Assembly (NCBI GenBank): GCA_016869435.1 | Contig: VGEB01000004.1 | Location: 1-64,000 of the forward strand | Reading direction: 5' to 3' | Source: Alphaproteobacteria bacterium | GTDB taxonomy: Bacteria; Pseudomonadota; Alphaproteobacteria; Rhizobiales; Beijerinckiaceae | Length of the DNA: 64,000 bases | Shown: piece after piece, positions 1-10,691 of the stretch | Numbering within the stretch: the stretch's first letter is position 1 | How the letters are laid out: each line of letters begins with the position of its first letter | Program-made: the position numbers and the translations under genes | Notes under the pieces: generated by a model | Seen by the model: only the letters and a program-made list of their open reading frames with translations | Database searches by the model: none | Told to the model about the DNA's origin: nothing

Positions 1-131
1 GCCGCGGGACGATCCGAGACATTTGGCGAAATCGCCGCATCCGAGCGCTCGGCTCTCAGTTCGGAACCGTCGGCGGCATGAGGCGCGGCCGGGCTGAAGT
101 CGAGGGCGGCTATTCCCATTTGCTCGGTCAT
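1..131 (-). CDS. Possible 5' part of a CDS running off the left edge
   Basis: Reverse frame open from ATG at 131 to the window edge (MTEQMGIAALDFSPAAPHAADGSELRAERSD...); too short to identify. Confidence 0.3.
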   Translation of the reverse strand, partial: MTEQMGIAALDFSPAAPHAADGSELRAERSDAAISPNVSDRPA

Positions 132-265
132 GGCGAAGGATCGGTTGTAAGCAAGATTCTCAACCGTCACGCCGATTGCTTGAAATTGGATTAACGCTGG
201 CGGTCGCCGGCGCCGCATTGACGCCAGTCAATTTTTCCCATTACCGGCGAGGGGCGCCGAAGGCG

Positions 266-2653
266 TCAAATTGTTACTCGATCCGCATTCTTCGCAGGCG
301 ACGGCTCATATTTCTTGAAACTGACGTTCAAGAGTCGTTCGGCCTTTTTGAACGACTGGGTCTCCTTGTCATTCAGATCAGGTTCGACCATGGCGCCGTC
401 TTGCCCGGTGAACAGCCGGTTGGAAATATGAAATCCCAATGCGCGATAGACCTCGAACTGTTCCTCAGTGAAAAACTGGTTCAGCGTCGTTTCGTGCGGG
501 AAGTCAGGATTGCGTTTTTTGTAATCGGTCACATAGTCGTTTTCGTCGCCCGTCAACGACGCTTTCAGATAGATCAACACGCCAAATTCCGATTGCGCAG
601 GCGCTTCGCCGGGATATTCGATGATCCCGATCGCCGCATGCGGGCCGGGACTCTTTGTTCGCCCCTGTTCCGCGGCGATTTCGGCGCTGGTTTCTTTGGT
701 GTGACGCTTGATCTCGGCCCAGGGCAGGCGGATGCGAACGCCAAGGTCGATGCGGGCGAGACGCTGAAGCTGTACCAGCGAAGGAAAGTCCATGCCCCCG
801 TCGGCTTCGCCGTCGACGACGACGATGACCGCGGCGCGCCGGCGAAGCAATTCATAGACGCCGAGATTGTCGATATGGCCGCCGTCGCTCAGGAAGACAT
901 ATTTGAAGGTTTCCCGGGTGGTAAAGAAGGCCTCCGCGAGGAAATAGCGCGGCCGGGGCCAATTTCGACCTTTACCGAAATTGCTTAGCTCTTGCGGGTT
1001 CGGAAACCATCGCCCGAGGCGCACGTTCAGAAGCGCCAGCGTAAAGGCGAGCGGACGCAGCGACGCGATCCCCATATTGGGCGCCGCCGCCGCCCCCGAA
1101 ATCGCCATGGCGGTGCCGATGTCTCCGGACCACAAGTGCTTCACAGCGGTCGTTTCGACATAGCCGGTGACCTCGCTGCCGACGAAATTGCGGCTCAGCA
1201 GGAAGAAATCGCCATTGCGGCCGCGGCGATTGGCCCTTGGCGATCCCGGCACGTTGAGAGTCGTGTTGATGAGGTGATAAGGCGTATAGACAGGAGAAAT
1301 ATCGCTCAGCGGGAAATCATTGGCGGCGATATTCTTGTTCTCGTTTATGTCGTCCCATTTTTTCGTAGGATCAACGAGAAAGGCGTCGACCAGCCGATCC
1401 CGGTAGTATTGATGCAACGAGTTCGTGTTGACGTCGATAAAACGCCAAACCAACAAAAAAATTGGGAGCGCCGTTCCAAGATAGACAATCACTGAGGGCG
1501 TGATATGCGCGCCCCACGAGCCCGCGACGATCTTGTCCCCAGTGGCCCATTGAGCAACGCCGAAAAGCGACCGGAAAAATTTGGGAGCGTGCGCGTAATT
1601 CCAGTGTTCGGCTGACGACGAAATTCCCCAATATGAAAGAAAAATATAAACCACCCACAGACCGAGAGGAATGAAAAGCGCCACAACATAAATCACGAGC
1701 TTGCTCGCGAATTTGACCGCCTTTTGGACCAAATTGTCCTTTTTCTTGTCGACCGCCGACTTTGCAATAAGACTCATAAAGGGGACGACGATCGGGCTCG
1801 CGATCGCCGCAATGGTGGAATAGTATTTCGAAATATTAAGAATACCGTCGGCGACAGCGCCGCTCGCGCCGCCCTCGAATTGCGCAAGGATAAACATCGG
1901 CTGCATTTCGACGACAAGCGCCACCAGGATAAGAGTGACGATGGCGCCGAATACTGGGGCGATCTGCCTGCGGATCTCTCTCGGCGGCCCATGCGCCGCC
2001 AAGGCGTAAATGATCAGCAAGCCCGCGATGAACAAGGTCCAGGCGGTCGTGATCGGAAACGGGTTGTCGCCCAGGAGCCTGGCCAAACCGCCGCCAAGAA
2101 AGCCTCTCGAATCAAGATCGCTATAGGTCGGGATAAAGAAGATGGTGAGCGCCGCCAGCGAAAGCAGGATCGGAAGGGCGATGAGCGCGCCGGAGAGCAG
2201 CCCTCGAAAATAAATCGCCGCGAAAACAGGAACCGACTTCAGCCCTTTTGGCACGAGATAGCGCGAATTATCCCGAATATGCCTGGTGTGACGCGTTTCG
2301 CCGTCGTAGCTGTTCGCCGGATCGAAGGGAAACTTGCCGCCGTCTTTCGACATGGCGAGCGTCATCGCCGAGCCGATATAACCGCCGCCCGATACGGTCG
2401 AAAGATAATCAAAACGATTGATTAATCGGGCGCTGGCGAGCCCCTGCAGCGCGCCCATGCAGAAGGCGGCGCATCTGACGCCGCCGCCGGAAAGCGCCAG
2501 ACCGACGATTTCGTGGTCGGTCGTCGGCCTAAAATCCTCGGTCGGAATTTCAGGTCGTTCCAATTTCCGCCGACGATGGTTGATATCTTCAATCTCTCTT
2601 GCAAAAACGTCCGAAAAATCTTTTGTGCCATTCGCGGTCATGCTCGTCCCCAA
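266..2653 (-). CDS. Patatin-like phospholipase with central transmembrane segments
   Basis: GGGVRCAAFCMGALQGL oxyanion-hole motif, STVSGGGYIGSAM nucleophile region, SDGGHIDNLGVYELLRRR catalytic Asp region; several hydrophobic helices. Confidence 0.8.
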   Translation of the reverse strand: MGTSMTANGTKDFSDVFAREIEDINHRRRKLERPEIPTEDFRPTTDHEIVGLALSGGGVRCAAFCMGALQGLASARLINRFDYLSTVSGGGYIGSAMTLAMSKDGGKFPFDPANSYDGETRHTRHIRDNSRYLVPKGLKSVPVFAAIYFRGLLSGALIALPILLSLAALTIFFIPTYSDLDSRGFLGGGLARLLGDNPFPITTAWTLFIAGLLIIYALAAHGPPREIRRQIAPVFGAIVTLILVALVVEMQPMFILAQFEGGASGAVADGILNISKYYSTIAAIASPIVVPFMSLIAKSAVDKKKDNLVQKAVKFASKLVIYVVALFIPLGLWVVYIFLSYWGISSSAEHWNYAHAPKFFRSLFGVAQWATGDKIVAGSWGAHITPSVIVYLGTALPIFLLVWRFIDVNTNSLHQYYRDRLVDAFLVDPTKKWDDINENKNIAANDFPLSDISPVYTPYHLINTTLNVPGSPRANRRGRNGDFFLLSRNFVGSEVTGYVETTAVKHLWSGDIGTAMAISGAAAAPNMGIASLRPLAFTLALLNVRLGRWFPNPQELSNFGKGRNWPRPRYFLAEAFFTTRETFKYVFLSDGGHIDNLGVYELLRRRAAVIVVVDGEADGGMDFPSLVQLQRLARIDLGVRIRLPWAEIKRHTKETSAEIAAEQGRTKSPGPHAAIGIIEYPGEAPAQSEFGVLIYLKASLTGDENDYVTDYKKRNPDFPHETTLNQFFTEEQFEVYRALGFHISNRLFTGQDGAMVEPDLNDKETQSFKKAERLLNVSFKKYEPSPAKNADRVTI

Positions 2654-2930
2654 AAATCAGCCCTAACACTGCATTTCTTCGCAATTGTCGGCGGCTGTCC
2701 GCTTCGCAGCCGCGACCGCCGTCGCTAAATTTTAGTTCAGATCGCCGCGACTGGACAAGGCGGCGGCAAAAGAGTTCGGAAGATTTGAGGCGGCATTTCG
2801 AGCACTGAGAGGCTTCTTCCATCGTCGCCGCTTGCGCGCGCCCCGCCAGTGATCGTTTACAATTTGATAACGGGAAGCTGCTCCCCTCGTTTGCCGTTCG
2901 ATTTTCGTCGCGCGAGCGAGGAGCAACGCA

Positions 2931-3896
2931 ATGGACGAGGCAGGCGCGCCAAACGAAACGTCCGCCGAACCTGAAATCCGAGCGCAGGAGCAGAAGACTG
3001 CGCCAGCCAGCCTGGAGGCGGCGGTGGCCGTCTCCGCGTGCGAGCCTGCGACATTGGTCTCCGCCTGCGAGACCTCGGACGCTCCGGGAAAGCTCGAGAT
3101 CAGGATCAATCTCGGATTTGACGACCAGTCGCTGCAAGGCTTCTTGTCGTCGCTCAAGAGCGGTCAGCGTCTACAGCCTCAAATCTCGGAATACATCAGC
3201 CTGACGGCGCCCGCTAAGGATGGAGTTTTCGTTGCCGCGCCGCGGCAAGCCGAGGACGATCGCAGCATTCGAATTTCTCCAATCGCTCTAATTTTGATCT
3301 TCGCGCTCGGATTCGGTTTGAAGCTGCATTTCCACGACATTCATTTTCCAGTCTTTCCCGACAAGGCCACATCTTCGCTCAAGGCGTTGGTCGACAGGAT
3401 CACAATGTCCGAGTCACAGGGAAATCCCGACGCTCGAAACAAATTCTCTTCTGCCACTGGACTGGGACAGTTCATCAACGCCACATGGATGGAGCTGATC
3501 AGGAAACACCGTCCCGATCTCGCCGGCGCCAGAAGCGACAAGGAGATACTCGACCTGCGCAAGGATCCGGATCTCTCTCGAGAAATGACGGCGCGTTATG
3601 TCGAGCAAAACTCGTCAATCCTGATGAAAAAGGGTCTGCCGGTCACGCCCGGATCGCTCTATCTGGCGCATTTCGCCGGACCCGGCGGCGCGGCGGCGAT
3701 CCTGTCCGCGCCGGAAGAAGTGGACGCCGCGACGGTGATCGCCAGCGTCGACGGGCAGCCGACAAGAGCCCGCGAAAAAATCGTCAACGGAAATCCCTTC
3801 TTGAAGGGCTTCTCCGTGAAAGACCTCAAGAACTGGGCGAATCTCAAGATGCAGGGGATCAGCCTGGAGCTTGCCGCGCCGGCGCAGGAGAATTAG
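2931..3896 (+). CDS. Membrane-anchored lytic transglycosylase-like (SLT domain) protein
   Basis: C-terminal half has SESQGNPDARNKFSSATGLGQFINATW and YLAHFAGPGGAAAIL, typical of SLT transglycosylases; internal hydrophobic segment. Confidence 0.7.
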   Translation: MDEAGAPNETSAEPEIRAQEQKTAPASLEAAVAVSACEPATLVSACETSDAPGKLEIRINLGFDDQSLQGFLSSLKSGQRLQPQISEYISLTAPAKDGVFVAAPRQAEDDRSIRISPIALILIFALGFGLKLHFHDIHFPVFPDKATSSLKALVDRITMSESQGNPDARNKFSSATGLGQFINATWMELIRKHRPDLAGARSDKEILDLRKDPDLSREMTARYVEQNSSILMKKGLPVTPGSLYLAHFAGPGGAAAILSAPEEVDAATVIASVDGQPTRAREKIVNGNPFLKGFSVKDLKNWANLKMQGISLELAAPAQEN

Positions 3897-4015
3897 GGGA
3901 CGATCGATGGGTCCCGCGCGGATCGCGTTAGCCTCACCGCGACGCGCCGCCGCTCTTGATTTCGGCGCCGCTCTGCTTAATTCGCCATTGCGGACGCTTT
4001 TACGAGGACTTAGCT

Positions 4016-4183
4016 ATGGCTGACGAAGAACACCCCACAGTGCAAAAGAACAAATATCTGTTCGCCGGCGTCGGCGCCGTTCTTGGCGGCCTGACGGGCG
4101 TCGCGATCGGCGGTCCGCTCATCGCCGTCGTCGGCGCCGGACTCGGCGGCCTCCTCGGCTACAACATGCTGAAGCGGCTGTGA
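4016..4183 (+). CDS. Small glycine-zipper membrane protein
   Basis: ATG at 4016; MADEEHPTVQKNKYLFAGVGAVLGGLTGVAIGGPLIAVVGAGLGGLLGYNMLKRL. Confidence 0.65.
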   Translation: MADEEHPTVQKNKYLFAGVGAVLGGLTGVAIGGPLIAVVGAGLGGLLGYNMLKRL

Positions 4184-4187
4184 CGCG

Positions 4188-4670
4188 TCAGGCGTCAGGC
4201 TGAGCCAGAAAAAGCATCACCAGCGCCGCGCAGCCGATGAAGCGGAACGCGGCCTGCTGCAGATCTGGCCCGACCCGCCACATCTGGAACCATTCTCCGC
4301 CGACGGCCATGAAGCCGAACAGATAAAGGCCGACGGCGAGAGCGATGCCCGCGATAGCGACATTTTTCGCCGCGTTGAAGCGCGTCCCTTCAGCCCTGCG
4401 CGCCAACGCCAGTCGCCACGCCCCCGCCAGAATGACCGCGGCGGCGGCGAACTCGACCGCGATAATGACGGCGTAAAGCATGCGATGCAGCGTGGCGCTG
4501 GTGACGGCGCGCCACTCCAGCGGGCTGCCGGTCGGCACCTGATCCATCGACATCACATGGCTGACGACCTGATAATTGGTGTCATAGTCCGTCACATTAT
4601 TGATCGCGACGAGCAGAATCAGAGCGCCGAGCGCTGCGGTCAGCAAAATTTTCGAAAATCTGATCAGCAC
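4188..4670 (-). CDS. DUF2165-like small integral membrane protein
   Basis: Probable GTG start at 4670; multi-TM protein with NNVTDYDTNYQVVSHVMSMDQ and WR..TS..LH motifs. Confidence 0.65.
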   Translation of the reverse strand: MLIRFSKILLTAALGALILLVAINNVTDYDTNYQVVSHVMSMDQVPTGSPLEWRAVTSATLHRMLYAVIIAVEFAAAAVILAGAWRLALARRAEGTRFNAAKNVAIAGIALAVGLYLFGFMAVGGEWFQMWRVGPDLQQAAFRFIGCAALVMLFLAQPDA

Positions 4671-4763
4671 GTCGAGCCGCTCCCTGGCGCAGCCTAGCGC
4701 GACCTGACCGATTGATCTTGGAGCGCGAGGGCTTACAACACAGTTTGGTCTCCCTTCGGACGC

Positions 4764-5474
4764 GTGTCCATGATCGATCTTCACTACTGGCCGACGCCCA
4801 ACGGCCACAAGATTACGATTTTTCTCGAAGAAACCGGGATCGCCTATCGGATCGCGCCGGTCGACATCGGCAAGGGGGACCAGTTCAAACCTGAGTTTCT
4901 CGCGATTTCCCCCAACAACCGCATGCCCGCCATCGTCGATCGCGCGCCGGCGGATGGGGGCGCTCCCGTTGCGCTGTTCGAATCAGGCGCGATACTGGTC
5001 TACCTCGCTGAGAAAACCGGAAGGCTTCTCCCCTCGGACCTGCACGGCCGCGCGCGAACGCTGCAGTGGCTGTTTTGGCAGGTGGGCGGACTCGGCCCTA
5101 TGGCCGGCCAGAACCACCATTTCGCCAAATACGCGCGAGCGAAAATTCCTTACGCGATCGAGCGCTACCGGAACGAGACCGGTCGGCTCTACGGCGTCAT
5201 GGACGGCCAGCTCGCCAAGACCCCTTTTCTCGCCGGCGACTATTCCATCGCCGACATCGCCTGCTATCCATGGATCGTCCCGCACGAAGATCAGGGCCAG
5301 GATTTGCATGACTTCCCGCATCTCAAGCGCTGGTTCGAGGCGATTGGGTCACGGCCCGCTGTGATCCGCGCCTATGCGGCGGGCGCGCCATATCAACGGC
5401 GGCGCCTCGACTTTACGGCGCTGGAGCGCGAAATTCTTTTTGGCGAAACGGCCGAGCGCAACGGCGCAAAATAG
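4764..5474 (+). CDS. Glutathione S-transferase family protein
   Basis: Thioredoxin-fold N-terminus (IDLHYWPTPNGHKITIFLEE), NNRMPAIVD, FESGAILVYLAEKTG, C-terminal FLAGDYSIADIACYPW. Confidence 0.85.
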   Translation: MSMIDLHYWPTPNGHKITIFLEETGIAYRIAPVDIGKGDQFKPEFLAISPNNRMPAIVDRAPADGGAPVALFESGAILVYLAEKTGRLLPSDLHGRARTLQWLFWQVGGLGPMAGQNHHFAKYARAKIPYAIERYRNETGRLYGVMDGQLAKTPFLAGDYSIADIACYPWIVPHEDQGQDLHDFPHLKRWFEAIGSRPAVIRAYAAGAPYQRRRLDFTALEREILFGETAERNGAK

Positions 5475-5520
5475 GCTATGGCTGCGCGGCGTTTTTCAAA
5501 CAAGGATAAGCCGCATTCCA

Positions 5521-6203
5521 TGTCGAACGACCGCCAGATCGCCGCGCAAGAGACCGCCAAGGCGCTGATAGAAGTGCAAGCGGTGCTCGTGAATGTCGAT
5601 AAGCCTTTCATCACGACCGCCGGCTGGGCGTCGCCGGTTTATATCGACATGCGCAAGATCATCGCCTTCCCGCGGCTGCGGCGCCGCCTCGTCCATTTCG
5701 CGACTCGGACGATCGAGCGCGACATCGGTTATGAATCGCTCGACGTCGTCGCGGGCGGCGAAACGGCGGGGATTCCTTTCGCCGCGTGGATCGCCGACAG
5801 CCTTATGCTGCCGATGCAATATGTGCGCAAGAAGCCGAAGGGCTTCGGCCGCAACGCCCGTATCGAAGGCGATGTGATGGAGGGCGGCCGCGCCCTGCTC
5901 GTTGAGGACCTTGCGACGGACGGCGGCTCGAAGAAGGATTTCGTCCAGGCGCTGCGCGACGCGGGACAGCGCTGCGACCACGTCTTCGTGTTCTTCTTCT
6001 ACGATATTTTCGCCGGCGCCCGCGAGGAGCTGGCGGCGCTCGGCATAAGCCTGCACGCGCTCGCGACCTGGCGCGACGTTCTCGATGTCGCTCGCGCCCA
6101 CAAATATTTTCCTGACGAAGCGTTGAACGAGGTCGAAGCCTTCATTGCCGATCCCGTCGCCTGGTCGGCGGCGCATGGCGGCCTCGCCAAGGCGAAAGGA
6201 TAA
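5521..6203 (+). CDS. pyrE: Orotate phosphoribosyltransferase
   Basis: [63 protein letters not shown] (PRPP-binding loop). Confidence 0.85.
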
Positions 6204-6220
6204 GCGCGACGGGGCGCATT

Positions 6221-6514
6221 TTAGCTGCAGCTGATGAATTCACGATAAAGCCAGCCCAGCCGCTTGCCGCCAGGGCTTGCCACATAGGCCCAGGGCTTTC
6301 CGTGTTCATCTTCGCCGTAACGTTGCACCACAATTGACTTGCCATCCTCGATCGCGCCGATCACCGTCCTGTTCTGATCGCGGATGGCGATTGAATCGCC
6401 CATGACATCCGTCGCGACGCATCGATCGCCGGCGAGTTCCGTCGCGCCCCAGGCGGTGGCGGCCACGAGCGCGGCAAGGGTCAAACCGGCGAAAGGCGCG
6501 AGTTTCTCTGACAT
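6221..6514 (-). CDS. Exported SH3-like domain protein
   Basis: Signal-like N-terminus; ends KPWAYVASPGGKRLGWLYREFISCS. Confidence 0.55.
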   Translation of the reverse strand: MSEKLAPFAGLTLAALVAATAWGATELAGDRCVATDVMGDSIAIRDQNRTVIGAIEDGKSIVVQRYGEDEHGKPWAYVASPGGKRLGWLYREFISCS

Positions 6515-6595
6515 CTGAGGACTCCCGATTGAGCTGGAAAGACCTATAGTCGAGGTTTGGCGACGCCGAATTGCGCGAGCGCACATGGAGTCGAC

Positions 6596-7240
6596 ATGCG
6601 CAGACTGATGTTTTTGATTATCGGGGCGTTGTTCGCGCCACAAGCGCGCGCCGACGATCCGCCGCCGGGCTTTACGCGCCTTGCCGACGTGGTGCCCGAC
6701 GTCCTCCAGGATATGCGCTATGCCGGCCCGAACAATTTCACCGGCTCCCCCGTGCCCGGCTATAACGCCCCGCAATGCTGGCTGCGCACCGAGGCCGCGA
6801 AAGCGCTGGCGGCGGCGCAGAAGGACGCGCGCGCGCAAGGCGTATCTCTTGTCGTCTATGATTGCTATCGCCCGCTGCGCGCCGTCTCGGCCTTCGTCGA
6901 CTGGTCGCGCAATGCGGACCAGCGGACAAAATCGGAGCATTATCCGCATCTCGACAAAGGCGCGCTCTTTCCCGAGGGTTATATCGCCGAACATTCCACC
7001 CATTCGACCGGACTTGCCGTCGATCTCGGCGTCAAAGGATGGAACTTCGGCACGCCTTTCGATTTTTTCGACCCTCGCTCATGGACGAAGACCAAGACCT
7101 CGACGAGGGCGCGCGAACATCGCGACACGCTGGTCGCGCTGATGCGCCGCCACGGCTTTGAAAATTATCCGCGCGAATGGTGGCATTTCACCTACAAGGG
7201 CGCCGACGGCGCGCCGAGTTATGATGCCGAGATCAAGTGA
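6596..7240 (+). CDS. D-alanyl-D-alanine dipeptidase (VanX/M15D family), exported
   Basis: Signal peptide; YDCYRPLRAV, EHSTHSTGLAVDLG, NYPREWWHFTY (zinc ligands). Confidence 0.85.
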   Translation: MRRLMFLIIGALFAPQARADDPPPGFTRLADVVPDVLQDMRYAGPNNFTGSPVPGYNAPQCWLRTEAAKALAAAQKDARAQGVSLVVYDCYRPLRAVSAFVDWSRNADQRTKSEHYPHLDKGALFPEGYIAEHSTHSTGLAVDLGVKGWNFGTPFDFFDPRSWTKTKTSTRAREHRDTLVALMRRHGFENYPREWWHFTYKGADGAPSYDAEIK

Positions 7241-7274
7241 GTCGGTCCGCGCCGCTCGATTGAACTGAACCCAC

Positions 7275-9377
7275 ATGCGTCCGTCATTGCTCGACCCGCT
7301 TTTCGGTCGCGTCGCCGCGCTGCCCGGCGTCGGTCCGAAAACCGCAAAACTGTTCGATCGGCTGCTCGCCCGACCGGGCGCCGAAGCGCGCCTCGTCGAT
7401 CTGCTTTTTTATCTTCCGTCCAATGTCATTGACCGCAGCGCGCGGCCTACGATCGCCGCCGCGCCGCTGGACACGATGGTCGTCTTGAAGGCGCGCGTCA
7501 CTGAGCATCGCCGGCCTCAAGGCCGCTACTCGAAATCGCCCTATCGCGTGCTCGTCGAGGACGACACCGGCGACGTCGAACTCGTTTTCTTTCTCGCCAA
7601 TCCCGACTGGATCGAGCGAAGCCTGCCGCTCGGCGCGACGCGCTGGATATCGGGACGCATCGAGCTTTATGACGGCCGACGTCAGATCGTGCATCCTGAC
7701 CGGGTTCTCGACGAAGCCGGAATTGCGAAACTTCCCGCCTTCGAGGCGGTCTATGGGCTGACCGAAGGCCTGCAGGCGCGCTATGTCCTGCGCGCGAGCG
7801 AAGAGGCGCTGGCGCGGCTGCCGAACCTTCCCGAATGGCAGGATGGGAGCGTTCTTTCCACCAACAAGCTTCCCGTCTTTGCCGAGGCGCTACGCGCCGC
7901 GCACCGGCCCAGCGGCGCCGATGCGCTCTCGCCGCAGCATCCGGCCCGTCAGCGCCTTGCGCTCGATGAGTTGCTCGCCAGCCAGCTCGCCTTGCGGCTC
8001 ATACGCGCCAGGATGCGACGACCTTCGGGCCGCGCGCATAAAGGCGACGGCCGCTACGCCAGCGCGATCGAATCTGCTCTGCCCTTTCGCCTGACCCGCG
8101 CCCAGCAGCGCACGCTCGACGAAATTCGCGTCGACCTCGCGTCGGAGAAGCGCATGCTGCGGCTTGTGCAAGGCGACGTAGGCTCCGGCAAGACGATCGT
8201 CGCGGCGCTGGCCATGGCCAGCGTTGCGGAGACCGGCCGTCAATGCGCGCTGATGGCTCCGACCGAAATCCTGGCGCGGCAGCATTATGAGCGGCTTGCG
8301 CCATTGCTCGAACCCGCTGGATTGCGCGTGGCGCTCCTTACCGGTCGCGCCAAGGCGAGCGAACGCGCGGCGCTGCACGGCGACATCGGCGCGGGCGAAG
8401 TCGACGTCGTGATCGGCACGCACGCTTTGGTGCAAAGCGATCTTGCTTTTTGCGACCTCGGCCTCGCCGTGGTCGACGAGCAGCATCGCTTCGGCGTCGA
8501 GCAGCGACTGGCGCTGGGCGCCAAGGGCGACGCCGTCGACGTTCTGGTAATGACGGCGACGCCGATACCGCGCACGCTGGCGCTGACCGCCTTCGGCGAC
8601 ATGGACTGTTCCGCCCTAGACGAAAAGCCGCCCGGCCGAACGCCCGTCTCAACGCGCGCGCTTCCAGCCGAAAGAATCGACGAGGTGATCGCGGGGCTGC
8701 GGCGCGCCTTGGCGCAGGGCGCGCGCGCCTATTGGGTATGTCCGCTCGTCGAAGAGAATGAAGACCTCGACCTCGCCGCGGCGCAGGAACGTCACGCCGA
8801 TCTTTCCAAGCTTTTTGGATCGGCGGTCGGCCTTGTTCACGGCCGCATGAAATCCGCCGAAAAAGACGCCGTGATGGAAGGGTTCCAGCGCGGCGACATC
8901 AAAATTCTGGTGGCGACGACGGTGATCGAGGTCGGCGTCGACGTTGCGGAAGCGACCATCATGGTTATCGAACATGCAGAGCGCTTCGGCCTCGCGCAAC
9001 TCCACCAATTGCGCGGACGCGTCGGTCGCGGCGCGGCGCAATCTTCATGTCTGCTGCTTTACAAAGGTCCGCTCAGCGAAGCCGCGAAGGCGCGCCTGAC
9101 GATCATACGGCAGACCGAAGACGGATTTCGGATCGCCGAGGAAGATCTGCGGCTGCGCGGCGAGGGCGAGATACTCGGCGTGCGGCAGGCGGGTTTGCCG
9201 AGCTTTCGTCTCGCTGATCTTGCCGCTCATGCGCGCCTCCTCGCCATCGCGCGCGACGACGCGGAATTAATCCTGCGCCGCGATCCGGAGCTCGCAAGCG
9301 AGCGAGGGCGCGCCCTGCGCGCCTTGCTCTATCTGTTTGAACGCGACGAGGCCGTCCGCCTGCTGCGTGCGGGCTGA
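7275..9377 (+). CDS. recG: ATP-dependent DNA helicase RecG
   Basis: VQGDVGSGKTIVAALA (Walker A), VVDEQHRFGV, MTATPIPRTLALT, TTVIEVGVDV, QLRGRVGRG; N-terminal wedge domain. Confidence 0.95.
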   Translation: MRPSLLDPLFGRVAALPGVGPKTAKLFDRLLARPGAEARLVDLLFYLPSNVIDRSARPTIAAAPLDTMVVLKARVTEHRRPQGRYSKSPYRVLVEDDTGDVELVFFLANPDWIERSLPLGATRWISGRIELYDGRRQIVHPDRVLDEAGIAKLPAFEAVYGLTEGLQARYVLRASEEALARLPNLPEWQDGSVLSTNKLPVFAEALRAAHRPSGADALSPQHPARQRLALDELLASQLALRLIRARMRRPSGRAHKGDGRYASAIESALPFRLTRAQQRTLDEIRVDLASEKRMLRLVQGDVGSGKTIVAALAMASVAETGRQCALMAPTEILARQHYERLAPLLEPAGLRVALLTGRAKASERAALHGDIGAGEVDVVIGTHALVQSDLAFCDLGLAVVDEQHRFGVEQRLALGAKGDAVDVLVMTATPIPRTLALTAFGDMDCSALDEKPPGRTPVSTRALPAERIDEVIAGLRRALAQGARAYWVCPLVEENEDLDLAAAQERHADLSKLFGSAVGLVHGRMKSAEKDAVMEGFQRGDIKILVATTVIEVGVDVAEATIMVIEHAERFGLAQLHQLRGRVGRGAAQSSCLLLYKGPLSEAAKARLTIIRQTEDGFRIAEEDLRLRGEGEILGVRQAGLPSFRLADLAAHARLLAIARDDAELILRRDPELASERGRALRALLYLFERDEAVRLLRAG

Positions 9378-9491
9378 CGCCATGGCGCGGGGAGCGAAGC
9401 AATCCAGCCTCGATTACAGCGACAATAGGAAAGTTTCGCTCGCGCCCACGGTCTGCTTCATCCGCTGCGGTTCCTGGCAGTAACGCGCGCC

Positions 9492-10688
9492 CTAAAGGCG
9501 CCGCGCGACAACCACGCGATTGCTGTTCACGCCTTTGACATTGTTGGCGACGCCCCAGCAGTTGCTCGTCTTGGTGAAGCTTTGTTCATTGACGAGCACC
9601 CCGAGACGCTCGAAGGGAAGATCATCGAGCGCGCGCCAGACCAGCTGCTCCAGAAGCAGGGCGCCGCCCCTGACTTCGCCCACCTCATAAGCAACATGGC
9701 CGCCGGGCTTTACCACTCGTGCCAGCTCCTCGAAAACCGCCCGAGTCATCAGGCGCCAGTCTTGCGGCGAGCGAAGCTGCGTGAGGCAGAAGCTTTCGGC
9801 CTCGATTCCTGCAAACCAGTTGCGCAGCCAATTGTCGCCGCGATAATCGACAACATCGAGAAACGGCGGCGAGGTGACGACGAGATCGACGGCTGCGTCA
9901 CCAATATGCGCCAAAGATGCGGCGTCGGCTTCAGCGAGCCGTGCGTCGCAGACGAGCGGCGCGCCGTTCGCAAGGAGCGCACGCGACTTCTTAAAAATCA
10001 GCGCGGCGATGTCGCGAGGCGGCGGCGTCTGCGCCCGCCGCGCATTGATTTTCAATTGCGCCTTGATGGACACGGCCTGGTTCGGCGGCATCGTATAGAC
10101 GGAGAAAAATCCCGGCGAGTGGCCGGTCAATCGATTGAGCGCCACCATGCGAATCCAATCGTCGACGGCATCGAGGCCGCCGTCCTTTTCACGCGCGAAC
10201 AAATAGCGGCGCAGCGCGCAAATCTGCCGCAGCGTCTCGGCATGATAAAAGGCGAGAAGGTCGTCGCGTTCGATGTCGCCGCGGCCCCAGGGCGCGGCCG
10301 AGAGCCGCGCCTCGATCTCGCAAAGCGCTGGAGGCCGCAGCCGAGGGCGCGTCAGCAGCAGCGATAGCGGATTGGCGTCGGAGCCGATCGGCTTGCGTCC
10401 CATCAATGCCGCTTGCAGAACGCTTGTGCCGCGGCCCATGAATGGATCGCAGACGACATCTCCCGGCAGCGTCAGCCGATCGATGAAGAACGCCGGCAAT
10501 TGCGGCTTGAAGCAAGCGCGATAGCTGATCTCATGCAGCGGATGCGCGCGCCTTTGCCCGGCGGTCCAGAAGGCGTTGACGTAATAGGGAATGGCGTCGG
10601 CGATGACGACGCGGGTCGGCGCGCCGAAATCCGCGCGCCGCAACTGATGAAAAAATCCAGAATTATCGAATTCGAGTGCGGCGCTCAT
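9492..10688 (-). CDS. DNA methyltransferase (N6_N4_Mtase type)
   Basis: DPFMGRGTSVLQAALMGRKPIGSDANPLS (AdoMet motif I) and VVTSPPFLDVVDYRGDNWLRNWF (motif IV). Confidence 0.75.
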   Translation of the reverse strand: MSAALEFDNSGFFHQLRRADFGAPTRVVIADAIPYYVNAFWTAGQRRAHPLHEISYRACFKPQLPAFFIDRLTLPGDVVCDPFMGRGTSVLQAALMGRKPIGSDANPLSLLLTRPRLRPPALCEIEARLSAAPWGRGDIERDDLLAFYHAETLRQICALRRYLFAREKDGGLDAVDDWIRMVALNRLTGHSPGFFSVYTMPPNQAVSIKAQLKINARRAQTPPPRDIAALIFKKSRALLANGAPLVCDARLAEADAASLAHIGDAAVDLVVTSPPFLDVVDYRGDNWLRNWFAGIEAESFCLTQLRSPQDWRLMTRAVFEELARVVKPGGHVAYEVGEVRGGALLLEQLVWRALDDLPFERLGVLVNEQSFTKTSNCWGVANNVKGVNSNRVVVARRL

Positions 10689-10691
10689 GCC

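Noticed and set aside
1724-2425. 233-aa plus-strand ORF
   Set aside because: Antisense to the patatin-like gene, no motif
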